Assembly: GCA_028023455.1 (NCBI GenBank)
Contig: JAQFVV010013279.1
Location: forward strand, 108,992-172,991
Origin: Epiperipatus broadwayi
Lineage: Eukaryota > Onychophora > Udeonychophora > Euonychophora > Peripatidae
Length of the DNA stretch: 64,000 bases
Direction of reading: 5' to 3'
Shown here: in pieces, positions 47,235 through 59,832 of the stretch
Layout: every line of letters starts with the position of its first letter
How positions within the stretch are numbered: the first letter of the stretch is position 1
Translations under genes and position numbers: made by a program
Notes under the pieces: model-generated
Databases searched by the model: none
Seen by the model: only the letters and a program-made list of their open reading frames with translations
What the model was told of the DNA's origin: nothing

Positions 47235-47580
47235 TACAATGGACTAAGTAAAATCACTATTTCTTATCCTTACACAAGCTGTCAAAATAGTATCAAACTT
47301 TCTATACCTTAGTGCTATTGAGTACAAGATATAGCAATCTATGGATGCAAAAAGATTTGTGCATAAAATCCCTACCTAGTGCCATTTCATCCAATATCTC
47401 AGACTAATTTCTAGCTTGTGGCTTTAATCAGTGAGGAGCCTTGAATCTGAAAGCACTGAACTTAAGATGTTGAATGAATAGGCACTAGATAGGGATCTTA
47501 AGCACAAACCATCTAGCATCCATCGATTACTGTCTTCCACTAAGTGGCCCTACCATATTGAGGGTTAGCTGCTGTTTTAA
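47235..47580. mobile_element. Family A copy, diverged
   Basis: Both arms can be followed from ATCACTATTTCTTATCCTTA through CTAGTGCCATTTCATCC to GGGTTAGCTGCTGTTTTAA. The minus-strand ribozyme remnant (47390-47450) has CTGATTA and GAAATTAGTC, so its core is broken. Confidence 0.6.
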
Positions 47581-48021
47581 CTTGCTGTTTTGTATAAACA
47601 AAGCAACTTTTTATTAAGAACTAAAATCAAAGTATAGTAGAGATAAAACTATATCTCAGCCATATGATAATGTAATGACTGATTTAAATGCATGCATTAT
47701 TAATAAAGATATTTTAAGAAATGATATTATAATAAGTAACAACATAAATAATGAAGCTATTAAAAAGAAAACAAAAAATCAAAGCATCTTTCTATTTCAA
47801 ATCTAAATAAAGAAAATGTGTGTGAGAATAAATAAAATTTTGTGGCTCTAAATTTCAGAAAGTCTATGAGAAATACATCATATTTCATAGATTTTATTAG
47901 TATTTTGTATTCAGGGTTCTATGTTGCTTATAATGTTTAAATTGTACTTGTTTTCCTGGTTTTCTCATATCACAATGTGTACTTATATCAATGATTGGAT
48001 TCTTTATCTCTCCCAGGATTT

Positions 48022-48139
48022 TTTTTTTTTCATATGTCAAGGCATTGGCCGGGACGCGAACCCACAACCGTCTGCAACCAACTAATTGCTTGCAAAGCGG
48101 CTGCGACGACCTCTCGGCTAACAAAACTTGATGTCTCCC
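48022..48139 (-). mobile_element. tRNA-derived SINE
   Basis: On the minus strand the A box is TAGCCGAGAGGTC, the anticodon-arm-like part is GCTTTGCAAGC, the B box is GGGTTCGCGTCCC, and the 3' end is AATGCCTTGACATATGA then poly-A. The 11-bp duplication TCCCAGGATTT lies at 48011-48021 and 48140-48150. Apparent ORFs on both strands here are translations of the SINE. Confidence 0.9.
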
Positions 48140-48159
48140 TCCCAGGATTTCATGTCATT

Positions 48160-49800
48160 ATTTATTTTTTTGACAGTAAAATGCCAGTCACATCTCTAGA
48201 AAAAGAGTCGAGTATTTGATTTGATGAGTGAACATTGTCTTGAGCGTGTATATTAAAATATTAATTGTTAGGCATTTGTTTCATTTTTTTCTTTTCCCCA
48301 AGAGGAGGAACATATGCAAAATTTGCTCATAACTCACAATGTAGTGTGTGCGTGTGTATATATATATATTTAAAACTTAAAAGCAAATTAAAAACGAATA
48401 CAGTCAAAATTAGATGTACAATTATTTGTAAAACATGGAATAACAAAATGAATATTGATTCAGTAATAATGTTAATTTATATCTTGGATACACTTTATTA
48501 TTTAAAATCAAATATTAAAAAATCTTTAGCGCAAATAATTTTATTTGATTATACTAATTTTGACAAAAATGTAAAATATTTAACTATAACAAAAAATATA
48601 TAGTTTTGAAAAGCAGGCTGTTTTTTAAATGTATATTAAACATATAACCTGTTTTTACTTATAGAATTTTTAAAAAATATGTTTTAATAAATGCAAATTG
48701 ATAAACAGAATGATGTAATTAAATTATTCATCAAGGCAAAAAATATCTTACTTTTTACTTTAATTACCTTGTTTTTAAATTCCACTGTATAGTGGGTTCA
48801 AATTAAAGATTAATTATTAGATAAAATTTGCAAGACTGCGGACAGAATACAAACTAGTTTCAAAAATAAGTCAATTGCTATTGGTCTCCATGTTGGTTGA
48901 GTTTGAACTTGGGTGTGGCTTCTGTAATGAAATAACTCGGGTTTACAGTTGTAAATATTTTTATCCAATAAATATGATTATTCCTGTTAAAATTAACATT
49001 TCTTATATTATTTCTGAAACAGCTTCATGATCTGTAGGTACATTATTTAAATAATAACCAAATACTGCACATGAAATGATGCAACCTGGAGATAAAAGTA
49101 TTAAATGGTAGCACAAAATAGTTTTACATTCAGTTGAAAGTTATTTGATATTCTTTACATGTACCGGCACTATATGTTTTTAAAGAAAAACCAATGTGAG
49201 GATAAAATAATCCACATATGAGAAGACATATATATTAATTAAGCCATGATGTAAAGACAGACCAAACCAGAAAGATTACGAGAAAAAGGATTAAAACACA
49301 AATACCATTTAAATAATTGAAAAATGACATCCATATACAATTAATAAACCAGGTTACTTAAAGTTTGAGACAAAAAGAATAGACACAGAATAAGAAAATA
49401 ATGAGCATACTTTGAGAAGTAGTAAAAACAATTATCCTGTTTTTATCAAAGAATATATACAAAAATAAAAGAAAATATCACAATAATTGCAACTAATAAA
49501 TCTAAAAAAGAGGTTATTAAAGGTTTTGATTGAAATATACCTTCACATGAAGCAATAACATGGACAATTAAAAAAAAGTGAGAAGTAAAAAAATAGGCAT
49601 TAAAAATATTGATTTAGTGGAGAATGAAAACAAAATTAGATAGATAAAATCAGAAATGTTGTTGTATATGGAAGAGTTTTTCTAATAATAAGTTATATGT
49701 AATGTTAATAAAGAATAAAATATATTAATGGGTTTAGTCAAAAGCAAATGCAATCTTTAATCTAAAATAAAGATCCATTTATCTCATGAATTACAAGGGT
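48160..49800. other. AT-rich non-coding DNA
   Basis: A short TA microsatellite lies near 48357. The AT-rich plus-strand ORF at 48265-48603 has no family motif, and I do not consider it a gene. Confidence 0.4.
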
Positions 49801-50480
49801 TAAGAGAAGAGAGCACATAGATGTACATTACAGAGTGCACTATAAGAAACCATAAATATGTTTGTTGTTGTTCCCAAAGTTCAGTACAAGAATGAAAAAG
49901 TGTGCAAGTGTTAACCATTGCAATAGTGGATAACAAGAAGAGTCAATATAGAGGTGATGATATGCTGTCACTGGACCATCATAGTCAATGTCATTAGGAG
50001 TGATCAGAATAACACTATGATGCTTTGCAGAATATCTACATGCATAGTGTGACAGTGAAGCAAAGTTGCCAGTGCCAGACAATACATTGGAAAAGATTGC
50101 ATGAATCTACAGGCATTACAGAAGGATGAGTAAGGTAATATACACACATTCAGTGATATATTGTAGGTTTATATACACATTAAACTTCCAGGTAGTGTTT
50201 AACCTTATCTATAGCAGCTGAAATATCAATCAGAACTGACCAGGGAATAGACAACAGTATCACATATCCAGAGTAATGACAATAATCTTCTAGCATCAGA
50301 AAATTGGCACAGATCAAGCCATGTGCACTCATGCAGAATGAGGATCACCTAGCTGGCATTGGACAGAAAAAGTAAGCAGATATAACAGAACAGAGAACAA
50401 AATCTGGCCACAATATAATGTTCCTAAATTCAGTTGTGAAGTGGAAACAGCAACAGCTGAGCCAAGGATGGCAGTTAAAA
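49800..50480. other. Less AT-rich segment of unknown nature
   Basis: Base composition is visibly less AT-rich than the surroundings for about 700 bp. The minus-strand ORF at 49840-50082 (80 residues, MSGTGNFASLSHYACRYSAK start) is the only open stretch, and no family is recognised. A decayed repeat or an exon-like relic are both possible. Confidence 0.3.
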
Positions 50481-50616
50481 TAATATATTATTGATATCAC
50501 TATTTATGAGAATTCAATTGGGAAATGTAGTTAAGTATTTGTATTTATAGATAAACATGATTTCATAGTAGATCAGAACATAGAAAATGAAAAAAAAATG
50601 TTTGAGAAAATTTGTA

Positions 50617-50650
50617 AAAAAAAAAAAAAAAGAAAGAAAGAAAGAAAGAA

Positions 50651-50718
<68 letters not shown>

Positions 50719-50735
50719 AACAAACAAACAAACAA
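50617..50735. repeat. Poly-A and (GAAA)n / (CAAA)n microsatellite
   Basis: A poly-A run is followed by about 22 GAAA units with one interruption and a few CAAA units. Ser-Phe-Leu and Lys-Glu-Arg ORFs across it are repeat translations. Confidence 0.9.
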
Positions 50736-51391
50736 ACTGGGGCAGACATATTATTTGAGACAGAAAAATTATAAAAAATCATACTGGAAAAGACTATAGA
50801 AGATACAAAGAAAAGAGAGAGAAAACAAAGAAATTGATTGATAATCTTAAAAAAGAAATTAGCTATTTTGAATTGTTTAGCACTACTGAAATCGATAAGA
50901 GATTTTTATTTCTTTTTATATATATACTTTTTTTTTTCGATTGAGAACTCCTAAATATTTGCTATCTCAACTTGAATTTAAAGCTATAATAGTTATTGGA
51001 AAATTTCACTACATTTAAAAATCAATCTAAATCTTCATGAATACTGTATTCTCGGTTAAAATCTCTTTAAATCATCCATCAGAAATTATATTATAAATAT
51101 ATGTTAAGATAAAATGTTTTTTTTCTTCAAATTACTCCAAAATAAGTAATCATTAAAATATTCCATTAATATGTAATTATGTTCAAACTAATTAAATTGT
51201 TAATGGCTATTTTATTTTGGAAAAAAAAGGTGTACTAATACACACAAGTTAATTTTAATAATTGATTAATTTTAACGGGATAAAATACGTTCTTTTTCAA
51301 TAAAATTTTAATTATTGATCTGCTCTTATTAAAAACATCTGCCTCAAAGAAATATGTTATTTCATTCAAATTGCTTTCAATTTTTTTTTAA

Positions 51392-51671
51392 AATGTTTTT
51401 CAAATTTATTCTTTTCCACCCTTCTCTATGTGCAAACACACAAGCACTCACACATATAATTATTATTTATGGTCAGCTGAGGACCTGAAGGTGTGACAGA
51501 CATCAATCACCAGAGGACGCCACTGAATTTGCAATGTTTTTCAAATTCATTCTTTCCCCTTTCTCTGTGTACAAACACATAATCACACACACATATAAGT
51601 ATTATTAATGGTCAGCTGATGATCTGCAGGTATGATAGACATCAATCACCAGAGGACGCCACTAAATTTAC
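51392..51671. repeat. Two tandem units of about 140 bp
   Basis: Units 51392-51531 and 51532-51671 share AATGTTTTTCAAATTxATTC, GGTCAGCTGA.GA.CTG and CATCAATCACCAGAGGACGC. They lie just before a LINE 3' end and may be a repeated 3' untranslated segment of a related LINE. Confidence 0.7.
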
Positions 51672-51682
51672 AATCTGATTAG

Positions 51683-51735
51683 TTGTTGAGAGATTCCTGA
51701 CTCTGTTTAAGAAGTCACAGTGTATCACATCACAT
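51683..51735 (+). mobile_element. CR1/L2-like LINE 3' end only
   Basis: TTGAGAGATTCCTGACTCTG...AAGAAGTCACAGTG and the tail (ATCAC)n match the 3' end of the long LINE at 59779-59832. It is fused directly to the internal LINE segment that follows. Confidence 0.75.
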
Positions 51736-53545
51736 TAATAATGTGATGGAAAATAAAAATAAAAGTAGAAATGATAGTGAAAGGTGCGGATGGAGAGTGA
51801 ATGATAAGAGTAAGTTAGAAAAGTATAAAATAAAAGTTGAAGAAACCATGGAAGTGTTGGTTTGGGAATGAGTATAAGGATTGGTGTGGTGCAATAGAGA
51901 AAGTGGCAAATAGGGTTTTAGGTGAGAATATTCAGAAGAATAAAGGTAAGAAAAAGTGAGAGTTAGTAAAAGTGTAAAAGAGAGGGAAAAAAACATGCAG
52001 AGAATATAAGTGTGCTATTAAGAATAAAGAAAGTGAAAAAGATGTTAATGTTGAATGGGAAAAGCACTTAGAAAAAAAGAAGTTGGCTAAAATAGATAAT
52101 TATAGACAGAAAATGAAATTGAATAGTAAATTGTTGGAGGATATTAATAAAAGTGGAAGTGCTGGGTGTAAAAAAAATTTGGAAATATATTAAAAGAAGG
52201 AATGTAGAGGAGAGAGAGATAGTATTACCAGATGATGAAGGAATAGAGAGTAGCTCTAGAGAAGACTTATAGAAAATATTAAATAAGTATATAATGGATA
52301 TAAAAAAGATGTTAGATGTAAAGGAGAGTCATAGCAACATGAAAGTATATAGTAATGAGAATATTAGGTTTACAGAAAATGAACTGAATGAGGCAGGAAA
52401 GAAATTAAAAAGTGGAAAGGCAAGAGGTTTAGATGGATGGGCAGCAGATATGATAATGAATTTAGGGCAAAAGTAAAATTATTATTATTTTTAATAAGAT
52501 AGCACAAAAGAGAGATTTTCCAGGTAGTTGAAGTAATATAAGAGTAAGATTACTATTTAAAGTAAGGGTAAGGGTCATAGAAAGTTAAACAATTATAGAC
52601 AGATAGTGGTAACATCAGATTTATATAAAGTTTTCTCATATATGGTGGCTGGAAGGGTTGCAGTATGGATGGGAAAAAATAATATAGTAGGAGAATGCAA
52701 AGAGGTTTTCAATCACATAGGCATATTGTAGTTACACAACTTATGGATATGAGTAGGTAGCTAGGTAGACAATTATATATGTTTTTATAGATATAGAGAA
52801 GGCAGATAGAATAAATAAAAATAGATTATGGGTAAGTTTAGTAAATTAGAGAATGGATGGAGCTTTAGTGGATATTATTAAGAAATTATATGAAAATAAT
52901 TAATATATGTATCAATTAGGGAATATAGAATCAGTTAAAGTTAAAAATGAGGTGGGACTAAGGCAAGGATGCCCTATGTCACCTATTTTGTTTTTGTTGT
53001 ATTTGAGAGAAATGGAGAGAGCAATAGAAAGACTAAGAAGAAGGACAGAGATACCATTAATAGGTTGGCAAGGGAGTATATACATTATCAGGTCATTTAT
53101 TTGCAGATGATTTCTTCTTGTGCACAGAAAGAAGAGAATATATGGAATTTATGCTGAGGACATGCACAATGGTGGGTAAAGAAATGGGGGTTAAGTTTAG
53201 TGAAGAAAAATCAAAAGTAATGATGATTAATGCTGAGGAAAGAGAAGTCAAAGAATTTTTATCGGGGATATAAAGTTAAGGATGATGAATAGATATAACT
53301 ATTTGAGAATCGTCTTACATAATCAGAGAAATTGCTTGGATGAGTGAGAGAAAAAATTGATAAGTGAAGCAAAGAAAAGAAAGGGATTGATAAAGAAATT
53401 AACAGTGTTTTCATACAATAAATATAATGTAGCTAGAATTGTATTGAAGGGAGTGGTAGTAGCAGGGTTAACATATGGAAATGATGCATTTGTGTTAGTA
53501 AAAGGGTATTAGATTACTTGGAAAAAGTACAAAGTAGGAAGATAT
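51735..53545 (+). pseudogene. CR1/L2-like LINE, internal copy (end of EN to post-RT)
   Basis: This corresponds to 57125-58935 of the long copy. Recognisable blocks are ARGLDGWAADMI (about 52419-52455), a damaged IDIEKAYDR-like motif (KADRINK, about 52795), LRQGCPMSPILF (about 52960-52995), a (FA)DD-like block near 53099 and SEEKSKVMM. Stops and frameshifts are frequent, and it is more decayed than the copy at 55-60 kb. Neither end is a natural LINE end. Confidence 0.8.
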
Positions 53546-53546
53546 G

Positions 53547-53643
53547 CAATCTACCAAACATTTTCATTTTGCTTTTTACATCCCTCATATAAAAACTTGA
53601 CCATCCCATTTCTCATTGAATTGCCTCCTTTGTTATCCACACA
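53547..53643 (-). pseudogene. Inverted LINE segment
   Basis: The minus strand matches 58968-59063 of the long LINE (AGGAGGCAATxCAA.GAGAAA, then TATATGAGGGATG.AAAAAGC). It directly follows the plus-strand copy whose sequence stops just before this segment. So the next part of the element is present but flipped. Confidence 0.8.
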
Positions 53644-53699
53644 ATCAACCAAGAATTCAATAGAAGTTATGCTTATCCATTAATTATCCCTAAGATTTT

Positions 53700-55150
53700 A
53701 TTCTTGACTCAGAAAGAATAAAGAACTCACCTAACAACCATTTATAAACTAAGAAAGCATTTTAGAAAATTAAGAGAAGAGTAAAAATAAAAAAGTTACC
53801 CAGAACTAAAATGATTATAATAAAATACTGGTTAAATATCTTATTTGATTAATATGCATTAATTAATTAATGAAGGACTTAAATGTAAAAAGGAAAACTG
53901 TATTTTTTGTATTGTTTAATTTTATTTTATCTCTTTATAATAATTATTATATGATAGACATTCTTAGTTTCTTTCTTTTATTAAGGAGAGATTTATTCTT
54001 ATAAATGATATTTTAGATTAAAATGTTTAAATATTCTCAAAAACTAGAATCAATTTTTAGAGTTATAATATTTTTCATTACTTGTTTGCTTATTATTGAA
54101 AATAAGTATAGAGATTGGATGGAAGAGAAATATCAAATTTTAACTGTATTAGCTATTATTAAATTTGTTTTTTTAAAAACTCACAAGTTTTATTTATCAT
54201 TTATTTCTTTGTACTAATTAGTTTTGTATATTATTTAAGCTTACTGCATATGGATTATGAACAAGAAATTTCAACTAAGAGTTTGAAGACATCAGTGAAT
54301 GATGCTAGAATTAATCATTTTGGGAATGTACTCAAACCTATACAAAATATATCACATTGATTAATCTAATGCTGGCATTGAAATAAAAGCTGTTTTAGAA
54401 AAGAGATGGGTGATCTTTCAAATATCACATTGATTGATTTGAGTGTAGAGAGATTAAGATAAACAGGAAATGTAACTGTTCTTTTTCTATTCAGTAATGT
54501 ACTTTGATGATTATTTATCTTATTATGAGAAGTCTTAGTATGATGATCTCAGAAGTAGTAAAACAAAGATTATGTTAAAACAATGTAATTATTTCAATAT
54601 CTTACTTTTTGTACAAATGTATAAAAAATACATATAGAATTGGAATCTATTTTAAACTTCTAATTATCAAATTCAACTCTAATCAAAACAAGGTGTTATA
54701 TGTATATCCAAACATTACCTCTAATAGGTTACTAACCAATTGCTAGAACTTGCACTAGGTGGCACTTTTGTATGAAAAAAGTTTTCTTACTTTAATTGTG
54801 GTTTAAAAGTGAGGAGTAAATTGTGATTAAGATAGATAGATTTTTTTTGAATTTGGAAAGATCAAAATATTATAAAAAAAAAAGTGTTTCGATCGCCATT
54901 TTAAAAATATAGCAGTTTTAAAAAAAAAATCTTTTTGTTGAATGTGTGTTAATGTAAGGATTTCTATAACTAAGTTATACATAAGATTAGTTGGTTTAAT
55001 TTGCTACTAAAGTTTTTTTATAATTTTAATTTAAGAACAGTTAATTATTTTGAGGTTAAAGATAATGTTTAGAAGCCTAAGGTACACGTGGTTGTTGATC
55101 GATCATTTTTGAAAGTAATTTTTTTTTTTATCTTTCTGTGCAAAAGGGTT
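53700..55150. other. AT-rich non-coding DNA
   Basis: Nothing coding is recognised. A small family A arm remnant (CTTGCACTAGGTGGCACTTT, TGTATGAAAAAAGTTTTCTT) lies at 54725-54800. The last 100 bp or so probably belong to the 5' untranslated region of the LINE. Confidence 0.45.
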
Positions 55151-55212
55151 TGACGAGTAGGAGAGAAAGTATAAAGTTAAATATAGAATAGGTGGCTTGG
55201 AAAATAAGTAAT

Positions 55213-56247
55213 ATGGATTGCATTTGTATTTTACAATGCATATATAATTGTCAGAAAGGAATTAGACATGCTGTGATGGAGTGTAATATATGTGATGAGG
55301 TTTTCCATTTGAAATGCTTAAATAAGACTAGAAAGAATGTAACAGGTTTATGGTTATGTAGACAGTGTGGGAATGTGATAAAAGAGGTGAAAAAGTGGTT
55401 TCAAAGTGTAGATAGCATAAAGAGAAAGTCAGGAGAAATGGAGCAAAATGTAGTTGAGGAAGGCAGGAAGTCAGGAGAGATGGAACAAAACATAGTTGAG
55501 GAAGTCAAGATAGAGTGGGTTTGTAATGGAGTGACAAGAGGTATGGATGAAAAAATAAGTAGTGCATTGGAGATAGTTGGCCAAAGAATAAGTAAGATAG
55601 AGGAAGAGGTAAAGGATGTGGAAGCAAAATTAAAATTGTTAGAGACGAAATATGATCAGAAAAAGGAATTATTGAGTAGGAATGATAAGGAAGAGGTAGA
55701 TAAGAAAGTCCAGAAGGTGGTAGAGAAGGTTATGAATGAAGCAGAGAAAGTAGACTATGAGACAGTATTGATAGGGTATTCATTAATTAAGAGAATGTGG
55801 AAATATAATTGCAAGGGAAAATGGAAACAGGTATGTAAGAGTATGTTTGCCCGGAGCTAAAATTAGGGATGTTACAGATAAAGTAAAGAAGCAAGGGGAT
55901 AAAGATGTACATGTGATGGTAGGGACTAATAATTTATCAGAGTCATCAGAGAGAGTAATGGTGAGTACACAGAATTGATTAGGAATTTGAGTATGGTTAA
56001 AGGAAGAGTAGGAATAGTTGGATTATTACCAAGATTTGATAAAAGGTATATGTTAGATAGGGCATGTTTGATAAATGAGAGATTGAAAGAATTGTGTGAG
56101 AAAAATGATGTTACATTTGTGGATGAGTGGGATTTTTTTATTGGGAAGAGGGAGTTATTTAGTAAAGATGGGTTGCACTTAGGGAAACAAGGAAGTGAAG
56201 TTTTAGGGAGTCTGATTTATAAAGAATGTAGTTTGGGAAACTTGTAA
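55213..56247 (+). pseudogene. LINE ORF1: PHD finger, coiled coil, SGNH esterase-like
   Basis: The start is set at the ATG 55213, since the frame is open upstream only from a GTG at 55192. Residues 2-55 form a PHD-type zinc finger: CIC, C-x-x-C-DEVFHLKC, then W-L-C-R-Q-C. A long Lys/Glu-rich coiled coil follows (about 55390-55740). An SGNH hydrolase-like domain comes next: IGYSLIKRM at 55767 (block I, where GDS is expected), VGTNN near 55919-55933, IVGLLPR near 56005-56025, and the DGLHL block near 56168-56182. CR1 and L2-type ORF1 proteins are known to combine PHD and esterase domains. A frameshift near 55830 and a stop near 55976 break it. The D-to-Y change in block I is a further defect. 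Confidence 0.85.
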
Positions 56248-56255
56248 AGGGGGAT

Positions 56256-59200
56256 GGGATTTTAAATTGTAGTGTTATTAAAAAGAAGAAGAATGGATGG
56301 GATGTAAGGAATAAACAAAGGGCAGTTGATTTAGATATAAATGTAGATGAGGAGAGGGAATGGGTCTGTAAAATTAATGGTAAGCAAGTTATTTATAAAC
56401 ATAATGGAGAAGAAAGAATCAAAAAAATTCATAAAAGAATAGTTAGGAAAAAAATTGTTAAAATTGGGTATTTGAATATGCAAGGTGGCAGGAAACCAGA
56501 AACATGGCAGGAATTAAAGAAAGCAATTGAAAATGAAGAGCTTGAGGTATTAACAGAAAAGAAGAAGAACCTGTTTTGGAAGATTTGGTATGGCAGGGTA
56601 TAAATAGAAAAGAGATAGAAAAAAAGGGTGGTGGTACAGGTGTTATATCAAAAAAATATTTAAATACTGTTAAATGCCAAGAACATTTGTGGTTTGAAAT
56701 AAAGTTGGGAAAACAAGAATGGATGGTGGCTATAGTTTATATAGCTACTGTAGATATCAAACTATGATGGAGTGGAACAATAGCATATATGAGTGCCTAG
56801 TTAAGGAAGTACAGAGTTTTAAAGATATGGGGAAGACAATAATGGTTATAGGAGATATGAATGGGCATATTGAAGAAATAGATGATGTAGACAATAAGAA
56901 TGGATAGCTTTTGAAGAAATTTTGTCAGAGAGTAAATTTGAGCATTAGAAACTTATCAAATATTTATGAAGGACAATATGCATGGTCTAGGAATAATATA
57001 TCCCACACAATAGATTATGTATTGGTAGAGAAAGAGGGAATGAGTAAAGTACGAAAAATTAAGGTGTTTGATAATGAAGAAAGAGTATGTAATAGTGATC
57101 ATAATTTCTTTGTAATTGAAATGGTTAGTAATGTGATGGAAAATAAAAGTAAAAGTAGAAACAATAGTGAAAGATGTGGATGGAAAGTGAATGATAAGAA
57201 TAAGTTAGAAGAGGATAAAATGCAAGTTGAAAAAACCATGGAAGAGTTGATTGGAAACGAGTATGACGACTGGTGTGATAAAATAGAAAAAGTGGCAAAT
57301 AGAATTTTAGGTGAGAATATTCAAAAGAATAAAAGTAATAGAAAAATGAGAGTGGGTAAAAATGTAAAAGAGAAGAAAAAGCATGCAGAGAATATAAGTG
57401 TGCTATTAAGAACAACAAAAGTGAAAAAGATAATGCTAAATGGGAAAAGTACTTAGAAAAGAAGAACTTAGTTAAAATAGATAATTATAGAGAGAGAATA
57501 AAACTAAATAGTAAATTATTGGATGATATTAATAAAAGTGGAAGAGATGGGAGTAAAAAAATTTGGAATTACATTAAAAGGAGGAATTTAGGGGAGAGAG
57601 AGATAGTACTACTGGATGAGAATGGAATAGAGTGTAGCTCTAGAAATAAATTAGAGAGAATATTGAATAGTTATGTAATGGATATAGAAAAGATGTTAGA
57701 TGTGAAGGACAGAGGGATAGAAAATATGAAAGCATATAGTAATGGTAATATTAGGTTTACAGAAAATGAACTGAATGAGGCAGAGAAGAAATTGAGAAGT
57801 GGTAAGGCAAGAGGGTTAGATGGATGGGCAGCAGAGATGGTAATCAATTTAGGGTGTAAGGAAAAAGTAAAGTTACTATCATGTTTTAATAAGATGGCAC
57901 TGAAGAGAGTTTTTCCAGGTAGCTGGACTAATACAAGAGTAAGATTATTATTTAAAGGAAAAGGTAAGGATCTTAGAAAGTTAAATAATTATAGACCAAT
58001 GTCATCAGTTTTATATAAAGTTTTTTCATATATGGTGGCTGGAAGAGTTGCAAAATGGATGGAAGAAAATAATGTAGTGTGGAAAATGCAAGGAGATTTT
58101 AGATCAGATAGGCATATAGGAGATAGTTTATTTGTAGTTACACAATTTATAGATATGAATAGGAATTCAGGTAGACAGTTATATATGAGTTTTATAGATA
58201 TAGAGAAGGCATATGATAGAGTGAATAGAAATAGATTATGGATAAGTTTAGCAAATCTGGGAATGGATAAAGCTTTAGTGGGTGTTATTAAGAAATTATA
58301 TGAAAATAATTACTATACATATCAATTAGGGGATATAGAATCAGTTAAAGTTAAAAATGGGGTGGGACTGAGGCAAGGATGCCCTATGTCACCTATTTTG
58401 TTTGTGTTGTATTTGAGTGAAATGGAGAGAGCAATAGAAAGTCTAGAAAGATGGATAGAGATACTGTTAATAGGTGGCAAGTGAGTATATACATTGTTGG
58501 GTCTTTTTTGTGGATGATGTCTTTTTGTGTGCAGAAAGAAGAGAAGATATGGAAGTCATGCTGAGGACATGTGCAAGGGTGGGTAAAGATATGAGCATTA
58601 AATTTAGTGAAGAAAAATCAAATATAATGATGAATACTGGGGAAAGAGAAGACAAAGATTTCTTTTTGGGGGATATAAAGTTAAGTGTGGTGAATAGATA
58701 TAGTTATTTGGGAATCATCTTGAGTAATAAGAAAAATTGTTTGGATGAATGGGAGAAAAAATTGATAAATGAAGCAAAGAAAAGAAAGGGATTGATGAAG
58801 AAATTAACAGTCTTTTCATATAATAAATATGATGTAGCTATAATTGTATGGAAGGGAGTGGCAGTAGCAGGTTTAACATATGGCAATGATACGTTATGTG
58901 TTAGTAAAGGGGTATTAGATTGCTTAAAAAATACAAAGGATAGTAGGAAGGCATGAATTAGATGCTGAGGTGTGGACAGCAAAGGAGGCAATACAAGGAG
59001 AAATGGGATGGTCAAGTTTTTATATGAGGGATGCAAAAAGCAAATTGAAAATGTTCAGTAGATTGCAGTTTATGGATAATAAAAGAATAGCCAAAATAGT
59101 ATTTAATTGGGTTACAAGTAAAGGGCAGGCAACAAGATGGGTGAGAAAGGTAATGTGGTATGCAGAAGATTTGGATAAAGAAGTTATGTCAGTATACTTG

Positions 59201-59734
59201 TACAAAAGGTGGGATGATTGTGTTAGGAGGATTGTTGAGTGTTATAGTGGTAAGGTATGGGATAGAAGAATAGATGCATTAATAAAGAATAGGGAGTTGG
59301 AGAGATGGAGAACTAGTATGGAGAGTAAAAAGAGTTTAAATATATATAGAAGTAAACAAAACATTGGGTGTGAGTTAATTTATGATAATAGTAAGGAAAG
59401 TAGTTTATTGTTTAAGGCTCGAATGGGATCTTTAGCAACAAGGGAATATACACATAAATGGAAAAATATGGGTGATTTAGTCTGCAAGTTGTGTAAGGAA
59501 GGCATAGAAAATATTAGGCATCTGTTACTTCAATGCAAATGCTTGGAAGCAGAAAGGGTACAAATAATGAAGTTATGGAAGATTAAATATGAACAAAGTG
59601 ATTATACAGAAAGTGAGTTATTGGTTTTTATGCTAGGTTTGGAAAAAGATAAGGGGGATTTAGATATAAAGATCATGGAGTTGACAAAGATTATGTTGTG
59701 GAAATGGGATGGAGCAGATTATGGGAAAACTTAG
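56256..59734 (+). pseudogene. LINE ORF2: endonuclease and reverse transcriptase
   Basis: The apurinic-type endonuclease begins near IGYLNMQGG (56463), with GDMNGH at 56851-56868 and SDHNFF at 57094-57111. The glutamate block (xTExx near 56551) is disrupted. The RT spans about 57700-58600. Its blocks are ARGLDGWAAEM, LNNYRPMSSVLYKVFSY, FIDIEKAYDRVN (58190-58225), GLRQGCPMSPILF (58368-58406) and FVDD (58507-58518) in place of the usual F/YADD. After the thumb come NKxIAKIVFNW and a CKLC...H...C knuckle (59482-59535). It ends at the stop 59732-59734. Frameshifts near 57440, 58480 and 58960, plus stops in the endonuclease, make it inactive. A usual ORF2 of this kind is about 900-1100 residues, and this one is close to full length. 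CR1/L2-like assignment rests on ORF1 and the repeat-type 3' end. Confidence 0.88.
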
Positions 59735-59832
59735 GGTGGACAATGGAAAAGGAAGGTAAAGTGGCTCTGAGCATAGCTGCTGAGAGATTCCTGACTCCGT
59801 TTAAGAAGAAGTCACAGTGCATCACATCACAT
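59735..59832 (+). mobile_element. LINE 3' untranslated region and repeat tail
   Basis: It contains GAGAGATTCCTGACTCCG and GAAGTCACAGTG, and ends in a short (ATCAC)n run instead of poly-A. The same end occurs at 47.09 and 51.73 kb, which fixes the boundary. A short tandem 3' end is typical for the CR1/L2 group. Confidence 0.8.

Noticed and set aside
50514-50799. Ser-Phe-Leu and Lys-Glu-Arg rich ORFs
   Set aside because: They are translations of the (GAAA)n repeat on the two strands.
57125-57418. Minus-strand hydrophobic ORFs across the LINE (also 58467-58655, 58704-59036, 59020-59205, 51730-51996)
   Set aside because: They are shadows of the Lys/Glu-rich plus-strand LINE reading frame.
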